From: Trichoplax adhaerens
Taxonomy: Eukaryota; Placozoa; Uniplacotomia; Trichoplacea; Trichoplacidae
DNA: 64,000 bases
Direction of reading: 5' to 3'
Assembly (NCBI RefSeq): GCF_000150275.1
Contig: NW_002060944.1
Location: 6,918,564-6,982,563 of the forward strand
In this document: positions 49,498-61,900 of the stretch, one piece after another
How positions within the stretch are numbered: the stretch's first letter is position 1
Layout: every line of letters begins with the position of its first letter
Translations under genes and position numbers: made by a program
The notes under the pieces: generated by a model
What the model was told of the DNA's origin: nothing
The model's input: only the letters and a program-made list of their open reading frames with translations
Databases searched by the model: none

Positions 49498-52400
49498 CTA
49501 ACTTATTACTTGAGTGTAATGTGCTGCATAATTATTTTCAGTCAATTTTTTCTCTTCTTTTAGCTGCTTAAAAGACGGTAATTTCCCTTCCTTGATAAGT
49601 TGTCTGGTTTTAAATATAAAGTCATGACCTAAGGAATGAAATAAAATATACAATCAGATGTTGATCTTTCTAACAAAGCAATTGCATAATGAAAGTTAAC
49701 TATAGTAGAATATCACTATACCTTTACAATCGACTACTTCATTGTATGTCTTGCTCTTGCAACATTTCCTACACATGCCATATTCACAACGTGTACCACT
49801 TGGATTGCTGCTGCAGTTGGCACATGGCTTGTATTTAAATTCTAAGCATACAAGTATAACAATGACATCCATGTCAGAAAATTTTCAAAGGTGTAACGAA
49901 GCTGGAAAATTAATTGGATCCATTAAAGATAATACAAGCAAGGGTGAATGCATAATGCGGATGTTTGGTAAAATGAAATTGTGTACTATGATACCAGTTC
50001 GTTCCCTCTTGCAACCATTGCTTTTAATTTTATTTCCTTTACGTTTGATTCTGGCTTTTCGCGATGCCTCTATATTTTTTCGAATAACTTCCTCATCTCT
50101 TTCCTGCCTTTCGGATGATTTTTTGGATGAATGACTGAATTATAGTATGAGGCAGAGAATAATTATTAAGGTATAAACTTGATAAGTAATCACATTTTTC
50201 TATCATTAAAGACATTTTCTAACCGAGCGCAATAAAGAAATCCTCTAATACCTTGGTCTTATGTATGGTTGACAAATCCAATAAGGTAATTTACCTTGGT
50301 TAGCAACTGCTGTTTGCTCTTCAGCCTATAAAATTAAAGAGTGCAGTACTTAACATGGAGCATAAAACTGTTAGCTTTCAATCAGTAAATACTAGATAGC
50401 AAGGAATTACTGTAGTCTACGTCAAAAAAGATATGAACTTTCACATAGGCAACAAATTTGTAAGTTAGTCAAGGCGTCAGAGTCTTAGCCGAGAACTACC
50501 ATCTATACAGTACGTACAATTGTACGTTGCTTAAATTCTGTATTGACTGCTACAAGTGCTTCCAAAGACTTTCCAGTTGCAAGTTTATTTCGGAGATCAA
50601 GATGGCGCTGAGTACTGTAAACAAAGTACTTGTATGTTAAAGTTATGAATACATATATTATTACCAAAAATGACTGCGGCTCTTTTTTGACTAGCGAATT
50701 TGCAACGTACGGGTATGTAATTTCAATATGCTAACCCGTGTATCCAAATTTTAAACAAATGTCCTCTCACACTTGATAAAGTACAGGGAAATTGATGTAC
50801 TATTTGGAGATACTCTTCAGCAACTTGCCAGCAGGAAACTTGTTTACCGGAAAATAAGGCTGGATTGGTTAGTATACCCTCTGTAGTGGATACAATAAGA
50901 AGCGTTACAATATCTTGTAGGCCGAATATTGCAATCGTATTGATTTTTAAAATACCAGCAGACATAATGCCATCAACACCGGTAGCGGTAAAACATCGCT
51001 CCAAATCTTCAAAATACTGGATATTCCCGTTAGCAAATACCGGAATGGATAAGCTATCTCTGCAATAAATAAGATAGCGTTCAAGATTAATTAGTACAGT
51101 GACATGAAAAGTGATATGCAAATGTTGCAAAAATACGTTTTTTGATGTTAATATCTAGGTGTATTTTTAAGCTTGCGTAGCATTTCATTTACTTTATAAC
51201 TTTAATAAAGTTCCAATCAGCTAATCCAGTTAATTCCTTTTTCTGTTCTCTAGTTCTTCCATGGACAGTGAGTAACTAGACGAACGTTGACATAAACAAT
51301 CACGAATCAAACTAGTATTTTTACCATAAAATTTTAAAGAGATATTATTCGTTCATCTCAACTTGAAAAAGTCCCATTTTGTAACGTTTGTCCTACTAAA
51401 AAACATTTACCAAGTTTCTATCCTAGTATAATTACCTGACACCCGGCTTTTTCTAGCAATTGAGCGTATTTGACTGTCTTGTCCAAGTCATTAAAAATCC
51501 GAATTTTACATGTCACAGGAATTTTCAAATTCTGATGAAGATGAGATACTAAAATAACAAAGGTAACAGATAGATGATATTATTAACATAGTCTACATGT
51601 ATAAACTGACACGATGTTTCACAGCTCGGTTAGTTATTCACTTTCTCGAAAATTGTTTAGTATTCGTCATTACAGCGATTCTTACCAATTTTTTCCAACA
51701 ATTTCCAATCATCCTGTAAGAAGGCACCATAATGACCTACCCGTATACGATATGGTCGAAAAGAGTTATCTGCTGATAGGTTATTGCTAATTGCAAGAAT
51801 TTATTTTATATTATTATACCTCGCTTTGCAATAGCTTGCGGGCATCCAAGATTTAAATCGACTGCGTCACAATGTGGCTCTACAATTTTAGCCGCTTTTA
51901 GTAAGGTATCTGGATCGTTACCGCAAAACTGCAATGAAAGATATTATTCTAAGTGTTTGATTTTAGATATGGTAGGTCTTTATTGATAGCGCACTCTACC
52001 GTCCGTTGTATTATGCAAGTGATCTACATACACCACAGTAAGAATGGCTAGTAAAATACAACATTACAGTTTCTAGCTTATTAAACGTAAGTAAGTTACA
52101 CACGTATGGCATGTAGGTAGCACAGTAGTACGTTAAAATTGATGATTATCACGGTCATTTAACTTCTACTATCCTATTTAACGGTATCGTCTATCGTCGT
52201 TTACGTATTGGATATATCATCAACCTGTACAATTAATGGTCGATCTTCCGGACAAGTCTTAAAGTTTTCTCTCCTATAGGTCGCATCACGAATAAACACT
52301 GCAGAGTGTAGCATTGGAGTATAGCATAATTGCGCTCCATAACGACGACACAATAAGCGCCAGGCCTAATTCATCACAACATGTCACTTAGTTAAAACTC

Positions 52401-52637
52401 TGCAATAAAGTTATTGATCATGCCTATTTTATCATGGTTATACATGCAATTCAGTGGACAACAATATAATCAGCACAAACGAATAATGCATGTTTGACAG
52501 CTTGTTCAGCACACACTATCAGTCATCTATCTTACCAATTCCGATTGATCCACCATAGGTGCCACTACATATTTAGCTTGCTGTAGAGCTTCTCTCCAAA
52601 ATTTCATTCCACTCGATTGACTTTGGCTAAGCGACAT
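49498..52637 (-). CDS. DUS1L: tRNA-dihydrouridine(16/17) synthase, DUS1L
   Basis: Thirteen minus-strand exons, 5' to 3': 52536-52637, 52225-52365, 51820-51928, 51686-51736, 51436-51548, 51193-51275, 50956-51059, 50736-50880, 50518-50614, 50252-50325, 49995-50134, 49722-49841, 49498-49628. Phases chain to about 469 residues, matching the human length. The enzyme uses FMN and NADPH to reduce U16/U17 in the tRNA D-loop. Visible: [14 protein letters not shown] and YTPMLHS (FMN barrel start), [20 protein letters not shown] with the catalytic Cys at about residue 110, [28 protein letters not shown] and [16 protein letters not shown]. The animal-type C-terminus has WICQPYIRP, a basic KRKGN stretch and a Cys-rich [17 protein letters not shown] motif that may bind zinc. 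The start ATG (MSLSQSQ) opens the first exon. Confidence 0.95.
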
Positions 52638-54276
52638 TTTTATCCAATATTTTCTATGCTAAGGATTCAATATTACAGTATCTTCTGGTCACGTTATTCA
52701 ACTTGAATGCTGATAGAACTGAATACAAACTTGTTATAAATTTTGGCATTAGATAGAAGTTGAATTCGCAGTAATGGCTAAGTCGATGGATAACCTATGC
52801 CATAGTTTCCAATCCTTGATGAGAAGGCAGCAACAGACTGATCTCGATTTTACTGTACGTCTGCAGAACCTTTGAACAGGAACAGAATTGAAAGTGACTG
52901 CATTGACGTAGAAATTGAATACGCTTTACTATCAACGCGTACGCTTACCTTAGTAGGCCAATAGACTATAAGTACAGTACAGATTGTCTTTCTGTCTGTT
53001 ACATCAAAAGTTGAAAGTGGCCGCCATAAACTTGAGCGATCTATATACAGTATAGGGGTTTTTGGAGCTTCTACGATGAAGTAATACACTTGCTATAGTA
53101 GTGCTACTGTGCAGTAAGTAGTGTGCGAGATGCATGTATTCAAAAATATCATATGTACTTCTCTCAAACATAAAAAAAAGCCCTAGAGGCTAGGGCTGTA
53201 GCAGAGACTTTTCACATTTTCGAAGTCGCAGACTGAAGGGACCGCCAGAGACTGTATCCGCAAGCAGAAATTTTGATAAGCTTTACTATGAAGTGGTGCT
53301 CTTGTCCTAGTAGCGTTACTGTACAACGTATGCAGTTCGTTGTGTGCAAAATGAGCTGTCACACAACTGAGTTTCGTTCTTATTCGATAGCCAGAAAGAA
53401 GGTGACATCATTTTCACTTACCATGGTGTAGATGAACATCTCTCCAAGTTCAAAAAATTACTGCTACAAATAACGACAAAATCAGGTCCCATAACCATCA
53501 ACTTCAGTATATTTAGGTATGTCAGCATGCAGGATTGGAAATGGCTTTCATAGACAGTACAGTAGGTGGAAATTTTGACACTATTAACCATGCATTCATA
53601 CTCGTGTTAACAGTCCTTTCAAGACTACGAGCAGCGTGCAAAATTTATATCATCAAATTTAAACAAAAAGTGTATAAAATCCCCAAAATAGGGTGACCAA
53701 TTATTTGCACGGTGGGTATACTACAGACCGTAGGACATACGGATATCAAAATATTGCAATCTCATTAGAATACGCCATTGCTAATGATGTCTACTGCTTA
53801 GGATTAAATTCTGTTAAAGCTCAAGCAATTACTACTGCAAATAATGACAAAAGTCAGTTTCTATAATCATCAACTTTATGTCATTGCAATACTGTCCATG
53901 TTTATGATTTGATTGTGGTGATTTCATTGTAGATTATTGCCCGAAGATGAATACTAATTAACCTCAACGAGCAGCAGTGCAAGTCTTGGAAGAACAAAGG
54001 TATACGCTTATCATGTATAATTAATTATATCAACGACGTAATGTTATGTAATCTTCGCCAAGTTAATCATACCCAGGATTGAAGTATAACTATTACTGTT
54101 TCCTATGCAAGCTATATGCTATCAATAACTTTATTATAGGCTTGATGACTGTATCGATTGAGAATAAATAAAGATTGACTACAATATATGGCAAGCAATT
54201 GTAGAGATCCTCTTAATTTTGACTGACGTAAAGGTTGATGATTGATTCATTCTAGGTTAAAAATTATTACGCGATA
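52638..54276. other. Shared 5' region between DUS1L (-) and CYBC1 (+)
   Basis: The genes diverge here, so both promoters should be inside. Only short open frames occur, and the minus-strand frame at 52850-53089 resembles no family. A perfect 8 bp inverted repeat (AGCCCTAG, AGG, CTAGGGCT) follows an A8 run at about 53179-53197. Confidence 0.45.
53179..53197. other. Perfect inverted repeat, 8 bp arms with 3 bp loop
   Basis: AGCCCTAG-AGG-CTAGGGCT follows eight A residues. It would form a strong hairpin in either strand. In a eukaryotic intergenic region it has no assigned function; it might be a fragment of a palindromic mobile element. Confidence 0.6.
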
Positions 54277-57036
54277 ATGTACCTTAGAATCGATACCGAA
54301 AGCAAAGAAACATTAATATTATCGCGTTATCCAAGCACGAGATCATGGATGGTATCATTCTGTAAGTATAGAATAGTCTAGAATGGTTCTGCTAATGTGG
54401 AAATGCAAAATGGCGATACGTATATAATCAATATGTCTTCCCCTATTCTTCTTCTACAATACAGTACTGTATGTTATTTTTACACGTATACTTAGCAATT
54501 GTTCTAAGATTGATCGACAGTATAGACTGTATAGTATGCCAGTAAAATAGGATAAATATCATTCTATCTCAAGCTATCATGTAATTTTATGCTAACAAAA
54601 GTCAGCACATCTCCTCTTCTATAGTACCTGTACACTGCAGAATTGATCGTAAATGCTTACCGACATCATGTTACACCAGTAAGATGGAAAATTTCATTCT
54701 CTCTTTTAGCTTTCGTATTTAGTTAATTTTATCATGAATAAACGTTTGCATATTTCCTCTCCGATATTGCTTATCACTTTATATTAGAAACTGTCTTAAA
54801 GGTCAATCAGTTATATCACATCAGTAAAATGGGAAAACATCATTCTATCTTCTGCCTAACTAATGCAGTTTGCAAATGCTGTGTAAAAATAGCAACGCAC
54901 ACTTACAGTACACGAAATAGAACGTCAATGACAACATAGGTGGATATTAGAAGAATCAGTTGAAAGTAAAACACACCATATATATTGCTTGCGCCTTGCA
55001 ATTACAGTCCACCGTAAGGCTTGTCTGCAGTATTGTAGAATGGGCTATATATGATATCAACTACCAGAGTTCCGCAAATAGGAAAATTTTGATGCTTGTT
55101 AGTTCTCGGGCGGGTTGTCAAGTAGCGTGATCCTTTTGTAAAACTCTATCTACTACATAACAGGTTGAATGCCTTACTAATTATTCTTAATATTTCACAG
55201 TTATCGCACTATTTGGATTATTCATCAGTTACTACAGCTCAGGTTAGTCCATAATAATAGCTCCGTTAGATATTATCAATTTTTCTGTTTCATTACTAGC
55301 ATTGGAATCGCTTCTTTATCGATTCCATGTAGCTGTATCATGATTAAATCGTATTATTTAACCTACTGGACTAATTTTCTATTTACTCTATCTCAATGCT
55401 AGATGGATCATACTTGAAATTAACCTATACGATTACTTTTGTGATAATTGCACTAATGTACTTAGACTATTGGGAGGTAAGAACAGCATACTTACGCTAT
55501 AAATAAGTAAAAAGAATAACGAATGTACTCAAGTATGATTTAAAGGGATAGGAGACAAACTCTTTTGAAAATGTAGTACCGTTATCCTTATCTAACAACT
55601 TTTTATTTTCGTAACGTTCGTTGTAATGTCGAAATGTACTTTACACTGTACCAAAATTCTAGTGGATAGCCTGATATTATAGTGACATAGACTTAGCTTG
55701 GCACAAAATCAATTGAGTTAGAAAATTGTATACTGGTCATTACGTATGTACGGTAGATACTACAATAGTATTTGGTTGTGTTACTTGAGGTTCTTAATAA
55801 ATCTTGTCAAAACGAATTCAAAATCATGTTTTATATTTGGCCTAATTAAAACTCTTTTTCTTATTTTTATCAATTATGCGCGTATATTCAATAGCAATGC
55901 GTTTTTGATAAACATGGATGTGGAACTATCACGTTAAAGAGCCAAAGCCTAATGCAAAGATTATTTAATTTACCGTATGCTCGATATAGTAAGTATTGCC
56001 TTATATCGGTGTCATAAATTCATATAAAATCTATATGGACTAGATTTATATTCTGAAAATTCCATAATATTGATCTTTTGTGTGTTTGTCGGTTTTATGA
56101 AGGAACATACTTGATAATTCTTATGATGTACATTATCTATGATATAGTCTAATAGATTAGCTAAAATATTTAAGTACACTTAGAAACAATGTATTAAGTT
56201 TAACAAAGTATCTAAGAGTAATCAGCTTTGATACTGTCTACTTAGTAGTTCTTTGTCTTTATATAATACTTCATTTAGATTATTAGTCTATATACACTAA
56301 AACGTATTAGTACATTCGTAGTACGTTCTTTGGCTATTTGTGAAGTTACTCTTATTATGAGTACTCTTGTTAGGATATAGTAATTAGTGTTGGATTTGAT
56401 CGCCATTGCGATGTTGTAATATAAGGAGCCTTAACCGTGGAAATGGTAACGTGTAGATATATAGAAGGCTATATTTAATATCAATCTCTTTATGTACATG
56501 TATAGTTATTGCAAATATAAGTGAAATTCAAGAAGTTACAGTCGAACACGATAATGTGCGATACTTTGGAATGAGCCATCAAGTGAGTAATTAATCATTT
56601 AAAAAATCTTATTACCGTATATCTTTTATGCTGTTCTGTTATTATGATTCTGCTGTATCTACTAGATCCGATTACTATATTAGCTTTATATAAATGTGCT
56701 CTATATAGATTGAACTAGTTATCAAAATGGCTACGAGACAATACTTTTACCACTATTACAAGAAATTTTATAGTCTTGACTTTTTGATACAGTTTCCTAT
56801 ATTTTTTTTCAGGTAATGTTACATTTCAGCCCGGGATATAGCTTGCCTTTAACCAATAACAGTACATTTGGAGATTGCAGGTAATGAAATATTACAGCTT
56901 AGTCATGCTATTTAATTACTGATTAATTATAGAATGAATCGATTGAATGATTTTTATTTTGACTTTCTTCTGCAGCAAACATTATAAAATCGCTGAGAAA
57001 ATATCTGAGTTTCTCCAGATAAAGTGCGAACTTTAA
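54277..57036 (+). CDS. CYBC1: Cytochrome b-245 chaperone 1 (EROS) homologue
   Basis: Seven exons: 54277-54361, 55201-55242, 55403-55476, 55895-55988, 56506-56582, 56813-56880, 56976-57036. All phases chain to about 166 residues (human about 187). In mammals EROS is an ER membrane chaperone needed for stable gp91phox-p22phox, the NADPH oxidase heterodimer. The match to human by alignment from memory includes: MYL start, a SRYPSTRSW lead into a first membrane segment (FFIALFGLFISYYSS), a second (TYTITFVIIALMYL), DYWE followed by CVFDKHG, then VTVEHDNVRYFG, a GYSLPLT motif and IAEKISEFL near the C-terminus. The start ATG is the only one opening this exon. The fourth exon has weaker identity but fits length and phase. 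Neighbours DUS1L and RBFOX match the human chromosomal region. Confidence 0.87.
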
Positions 57037-58939
57037 TTACGTTACCCTTACGATATTCTGTCATCTACTATATTTGAATTTCTTCCGTCGTCGGTCTAAA
57101 TCTAACAACGGCTAAAGTAGTTACGCTTATTTATTAGTCCTACTGTAGCTTACATACTAATATGATGTGCGTACTGTACTGTAAGCCGAATATTATTTAT
57201 TTCTATCGTAGCGACATGGCGACACTAATATTTAAAATTGGAGAAGCTTAATTGTATTTATGTATTTATAGATTAGACGTATGGCTTTGAGTGTTGTCTA
57301 GCAACGTCTGAATGATAGTGTCTCTCGTTAGCATCCCGAACATATCTATGAATATAATTTACGTAAATGCTCTCGTATGGAGGGAAAGATGCCTTACTTT
57401 TATCGGTACACTTTTAAGTTGACTATACTTTATTCAATGTTACTGAGAAATAGATCGACCAGACATTTGCTCCTTATATCATTGCTAAAGTTATAAATAA
57501 GTTTGCCGATATCAGAAAATGTCAATGTAAATTAACCCTGCTCGAAACAAGAAATTTTTTGATCGGTATTATTTACATAAGTGCATATTTTTATTAACTA
57601 AAGGCTAAGAGTCATTAATTCGAAATAGGCTTTAGAAGGCATATACCTACGATGTACATTTGTACAATGGTACCGTAATCAAAATGAATGATATACTTGC
57701 ATCTTGTATCAAATATAATGTGATAGTTATTAACTGTACTGATCATATTGTTTCAAATTTTTTGACTGTAGATCAATGTACTGTACTGTCTTCTTAACGT
57801 ACAGTATATACGAGTATATATATATGTATTATAGTGTGATTCATTATCTGTGCTTACTTCCTGAAATTAATAAAGAATGTAGCTGTATTTCTAGCCATAC
57901 GATGAAACGAGTACTTTAGCAAAATTTTTGAAAGACATTTTGCCACCAATGTATCCCATAATTATCATAATTTCAAAGAATATAATTTAGATTCTGACAA
58001 AATGAAATCATTTGCTAGCATCACAATATTGACAATACTGACTTAAATAAGTTCTTAAGGTGCTTTTGATTGCAGTATGTTTCATATACACTGTACTATA
58101 TACATACAGTACACTACCGTTGCCATTCGTACGCAAAGAAAAATCATAAACAATAACGTCAGACTATTACATCAAGCTCTAATGATTGAAATTCTTTATT
58201 ACAATGAAGATGTTATATACATTGATAAGAATACAGTACAAATAATCTAATATCACACGCTGAAAAGTAATTACTGTATTTAACAAGGGTAAAACAAGGC
58301 AGTTGCATGTTATAGACCACAAAACATGAATTTGGTATTGATGTCTAGCTAAACCTTAATAAGAAATGAAGTAAATAATACTGCACTGACAAAACAGTGA
58401 AGCGCTATATAGCACTTAAAAGTACTATATGATTGATTTATACGTAAAAGTATTTGATCAAAAGTCTATAGTTAAGAGGAAAATCTTACATATATAAATA
58501 AAACGTCAATCTGATTTATAAACTACAGTAAGCTGAGATGGATACGATACAAAAGATCATCATTTTTAGTTATTGAATGGATTAGGGTCACAATACATTT
58601 TATAATAATGATGATTCTGCCCATAGTTATAAGTGCCAATTATTAATATTTAGGTGTTTCTTTGAATGATTATACAGCTGGGCTCACTGTGCATAATGAT
58701 TAATTACTTAAACTCAAATTTTCGATAAAATCCACAGGGATCAAATTGTACATGATTTTTATATACATCCACTTCATAACGACTGCAATTTACTCTCAAT
58801 GATGCTAAAGCTACAAATGTTCCTTGGGAATTGTAGTTAAATTCAAAAATTAGCGATTGGTACTATATAAGATTGCTCCATGATCGCGTCATAATACATG
58901 TCCAGAAAAAATCCAAATTGGTGGCTGTGTAAGACTGTA
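57037..58939. other. Convergent 3' intergenic region of CYBC1 and RBFOX
   Basis: AT-rich, with short TACAGTA and TATATA tracts. Both 3' UTRs should be here. No coding exon or RNA gene was recognised. Confidence 0.45.
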
Positions 58940-61900
58940 TTAATAGGGTGCATAGCGGTAACCCGAAGATGAATTATTATTCCTGTAATTAGCACCCTAA
59001 AAATTAAGCTGATTGTAAGTCTCCAAGCAACTACAATTTAGGAATTGAAATCAATTATTGATAAAAATCTTACATGATGGTATGATGATGGATTATAATG
59101 ATCTCCATAATTTTCATAATAATGTTGATCAGAGGCCCCGGGCCTATGTCCTCTAAAATCTCCGTAATCATTAACATCCCGACCATATCTAAATTAGAAA
59201 TTTAGGGATAAAATAAAAATATTTGTAAATCAAATTGGAGCAAGTGCAATAACTGTAAAAAATTTTACGATTCCTGCGATCTAAATATTTACAATGTAGC
59301 AACTGCACTGTGACCAGACATCTACTTACCCGTAAGACTGATAATGGGGATTATATTCGTACATATGAGATGGGTATGGTTGTTCATAAGGTGGCATCAT
59401 CTACAGCAACAATTCATACGATTTATGAATATAATTAAGAAAAAGTTTAAAATAATATTTGCATTCACTTGTCTCACATTTGAATTGTATGAGGGTGGCG
59501 CACGACCATGCTGCTCTCTGTAGGAATCGTAGCCACCGCGTCCTCCTGTCCAACGTCTACCACCACCTCTGCCTGTAAATGGCAAAATTAAAGCGTTCAT
59601 TTTAGTAACGCACAATCTTTGATAATTCAGGGTGTAATTTAGAAATTATCTCATTCATAGAAGTCATGTAGCATAAATAAAATATATTTAAAACTTGACT
59701 ACCTCCACGTCCACGCGGTGCATTGAAAGCTTTAGGAGTCGCATAATTTACCTGTAAATGTATTCAATTTCATAACTAAGTAAAGCGTAACCAACAAGCT
59801 AATATTATGATATCGCCATTACAGTATATATCTAAAGTATCTTACAAGTTAGTATACTACTTTTCTTTTTATGATAAATTAACTGAGGTATCCCCATTTA
59901 CGTCACTTCAAGCCTTTACCTCCAATATTCTGCCGTCCACGGATTTACCGTGTATATCCTCTTTAGCACCTTTAGCATCTTCCGGGTTGATAAATGTTAC
60001 AAAACCAAATCCCTATACGGGAACAAGCAAAGTCAATAAATCACTTTGCTAATTAATACATTCAGTCATTACTTATAATGCTAACAACCATTATCGCTGG
60101 AGGCTACCTCAAGCTAGCTTTGAGTAAATCAATAATTAAGTTCTAACAAAGAATTATGATACGGTTAAGCAGCTACATGGGTATGAACGATTTGGAGGTA
60201 GATTTTCACATTTTAAATGAATAGTTATACTGTTCTATACACCGGACTACGCTCAAACTACAATTCTATCAAATGTCGCTCCCTTAAATCTAGAATAGCA
60301 AAATAGTGCACTAAAGTTCCATAAAATACTATCCGTGAAGATAACATCCTATCCATTCATTGTGCCTTTACTCACTTTCGATCCTCTTTCATTAAAAATA
60401 ATTTCTACGTCTTCAATGTTACCAAATCGCTGAAAGTGTAAATGCATCAATAATTACCATTACAGTATAGTCTGATTATCTTTAAAAATTATTCCATGAG
60501 CCATCAGTTTCTTTTAACTAGATATTGCATTAATTTTGTATCAATTGCTAATTAGATGATAACATGACTCCTGTATTATCATTACGTCAGTTCTAGACTT
60601 TTGTGACCACTGCTAATTTAAAAGACTAAGGTGACTCCTGCACTATCACTTTGTAAATAATTTAGTTTAGATTAAATCGATCAGTAGTTGCAAGATTAAA
60701 CTCAATTCATGTTATCATTGCGTCAATTCTAGAGGAACTAGTTTAGACGCAAAATTGTGTAGTTCTGCTAAATTATCGCTAATGCACTGAGATAATAGTT
60801 AATGCTTGCTACACTACGAAAATATCCAACTAACCTCAAACATATTTCGTAAATCTCCATCACGATATCGAAATGGAATATTGCTAACATGTAACCTTCT
60901 GTGATTCGAGGCATCATCATCCTTTGCTGGCCATTTTCCTTGTTTGGGTGCTTGTGATTGATAAGAATCATGGGGCTTATCCCATTGCTGCTCTTGATAC
61001 GTGTATCCAGCCTGATCATTGTGAGGTTCTTGATGGCTGTGATTCCAGTTTGTCTCTGTTGGTGATTTCTATTCATGAATTGGTATAATTGTACGAAGAA
61101 ATCAAATAAGACATTACTGTAAGAATTGCGGATTACAATCAAAAATTAATCGAAATTAGAACAGAAAAAAATCTTGTTATGATACTGTTGTTATAATATC
61201 TTATTAATTATGACTTTCGTATTGACATAAAAGTTAACTAGCATGTAGCAGTAAGTGCCATAATTCTAACTTTGTGATGTTGAAATAATTGAATGGAAAT
61301 AAACATAGTAATTCAATATCCTTTACAGGCACCATCGTGTCCATAGGCACAGTGAAACGTAGCCATCACTTCCAATTAAAGACAACTTGATCTATTTTTT
61401 AGTTAGATGTACCCGTATGCCATGAAAATTTTGATCCCTTTATTCGTTACGAAGGGAAATTGATAAAAACTGTGTTTCATTGCAGTACATCGTGTTATGA
61501 AATCCATTAGTTACACCATCTACATATTTTGCCGGTCGTTACATTGTACAGTGTGTATTCGTATCTATCTAACCCTCTATCGCCTCAAAGCTTACTTTAT
61601 CATCATATTTTCGACAGAAATATGATAAAACAAGTATTATTCCATTTAAGGAAGACATTATAAACCCAATTACAGTTTTGTTGATTTTACCTATAACACC
61701 ACGGCTAATTGATAAAGGATTCGATGATCTGTTACATTGTCACTTTATGTTATATCACACTGCAGTATCTGCAAGTGTTCAGTTAAAAGGATGGATATTT
61801 TGGCGTTGATTACAGTCAAAGATGAGCATTTCACCAAGGAAAACCTCTCTTCTCTTTATTACCAGGTACTATAGTTTGTTCGAAATTTACGATGATCTAT

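Noticed and set aside
49742..50134. Plus-strand open frame of 130 codons
   Set aside because: It lies antisense to two phase-consistent DUS1L exons with clear family motifs.
60768..61142. Minus-strand 124-codon open frame starting MIVIRN
   Set aside because: Same DNA as the RBFOX RRM exon, but in the wrong phase; the other phase gives the RLHVSNIPF RNP motif.
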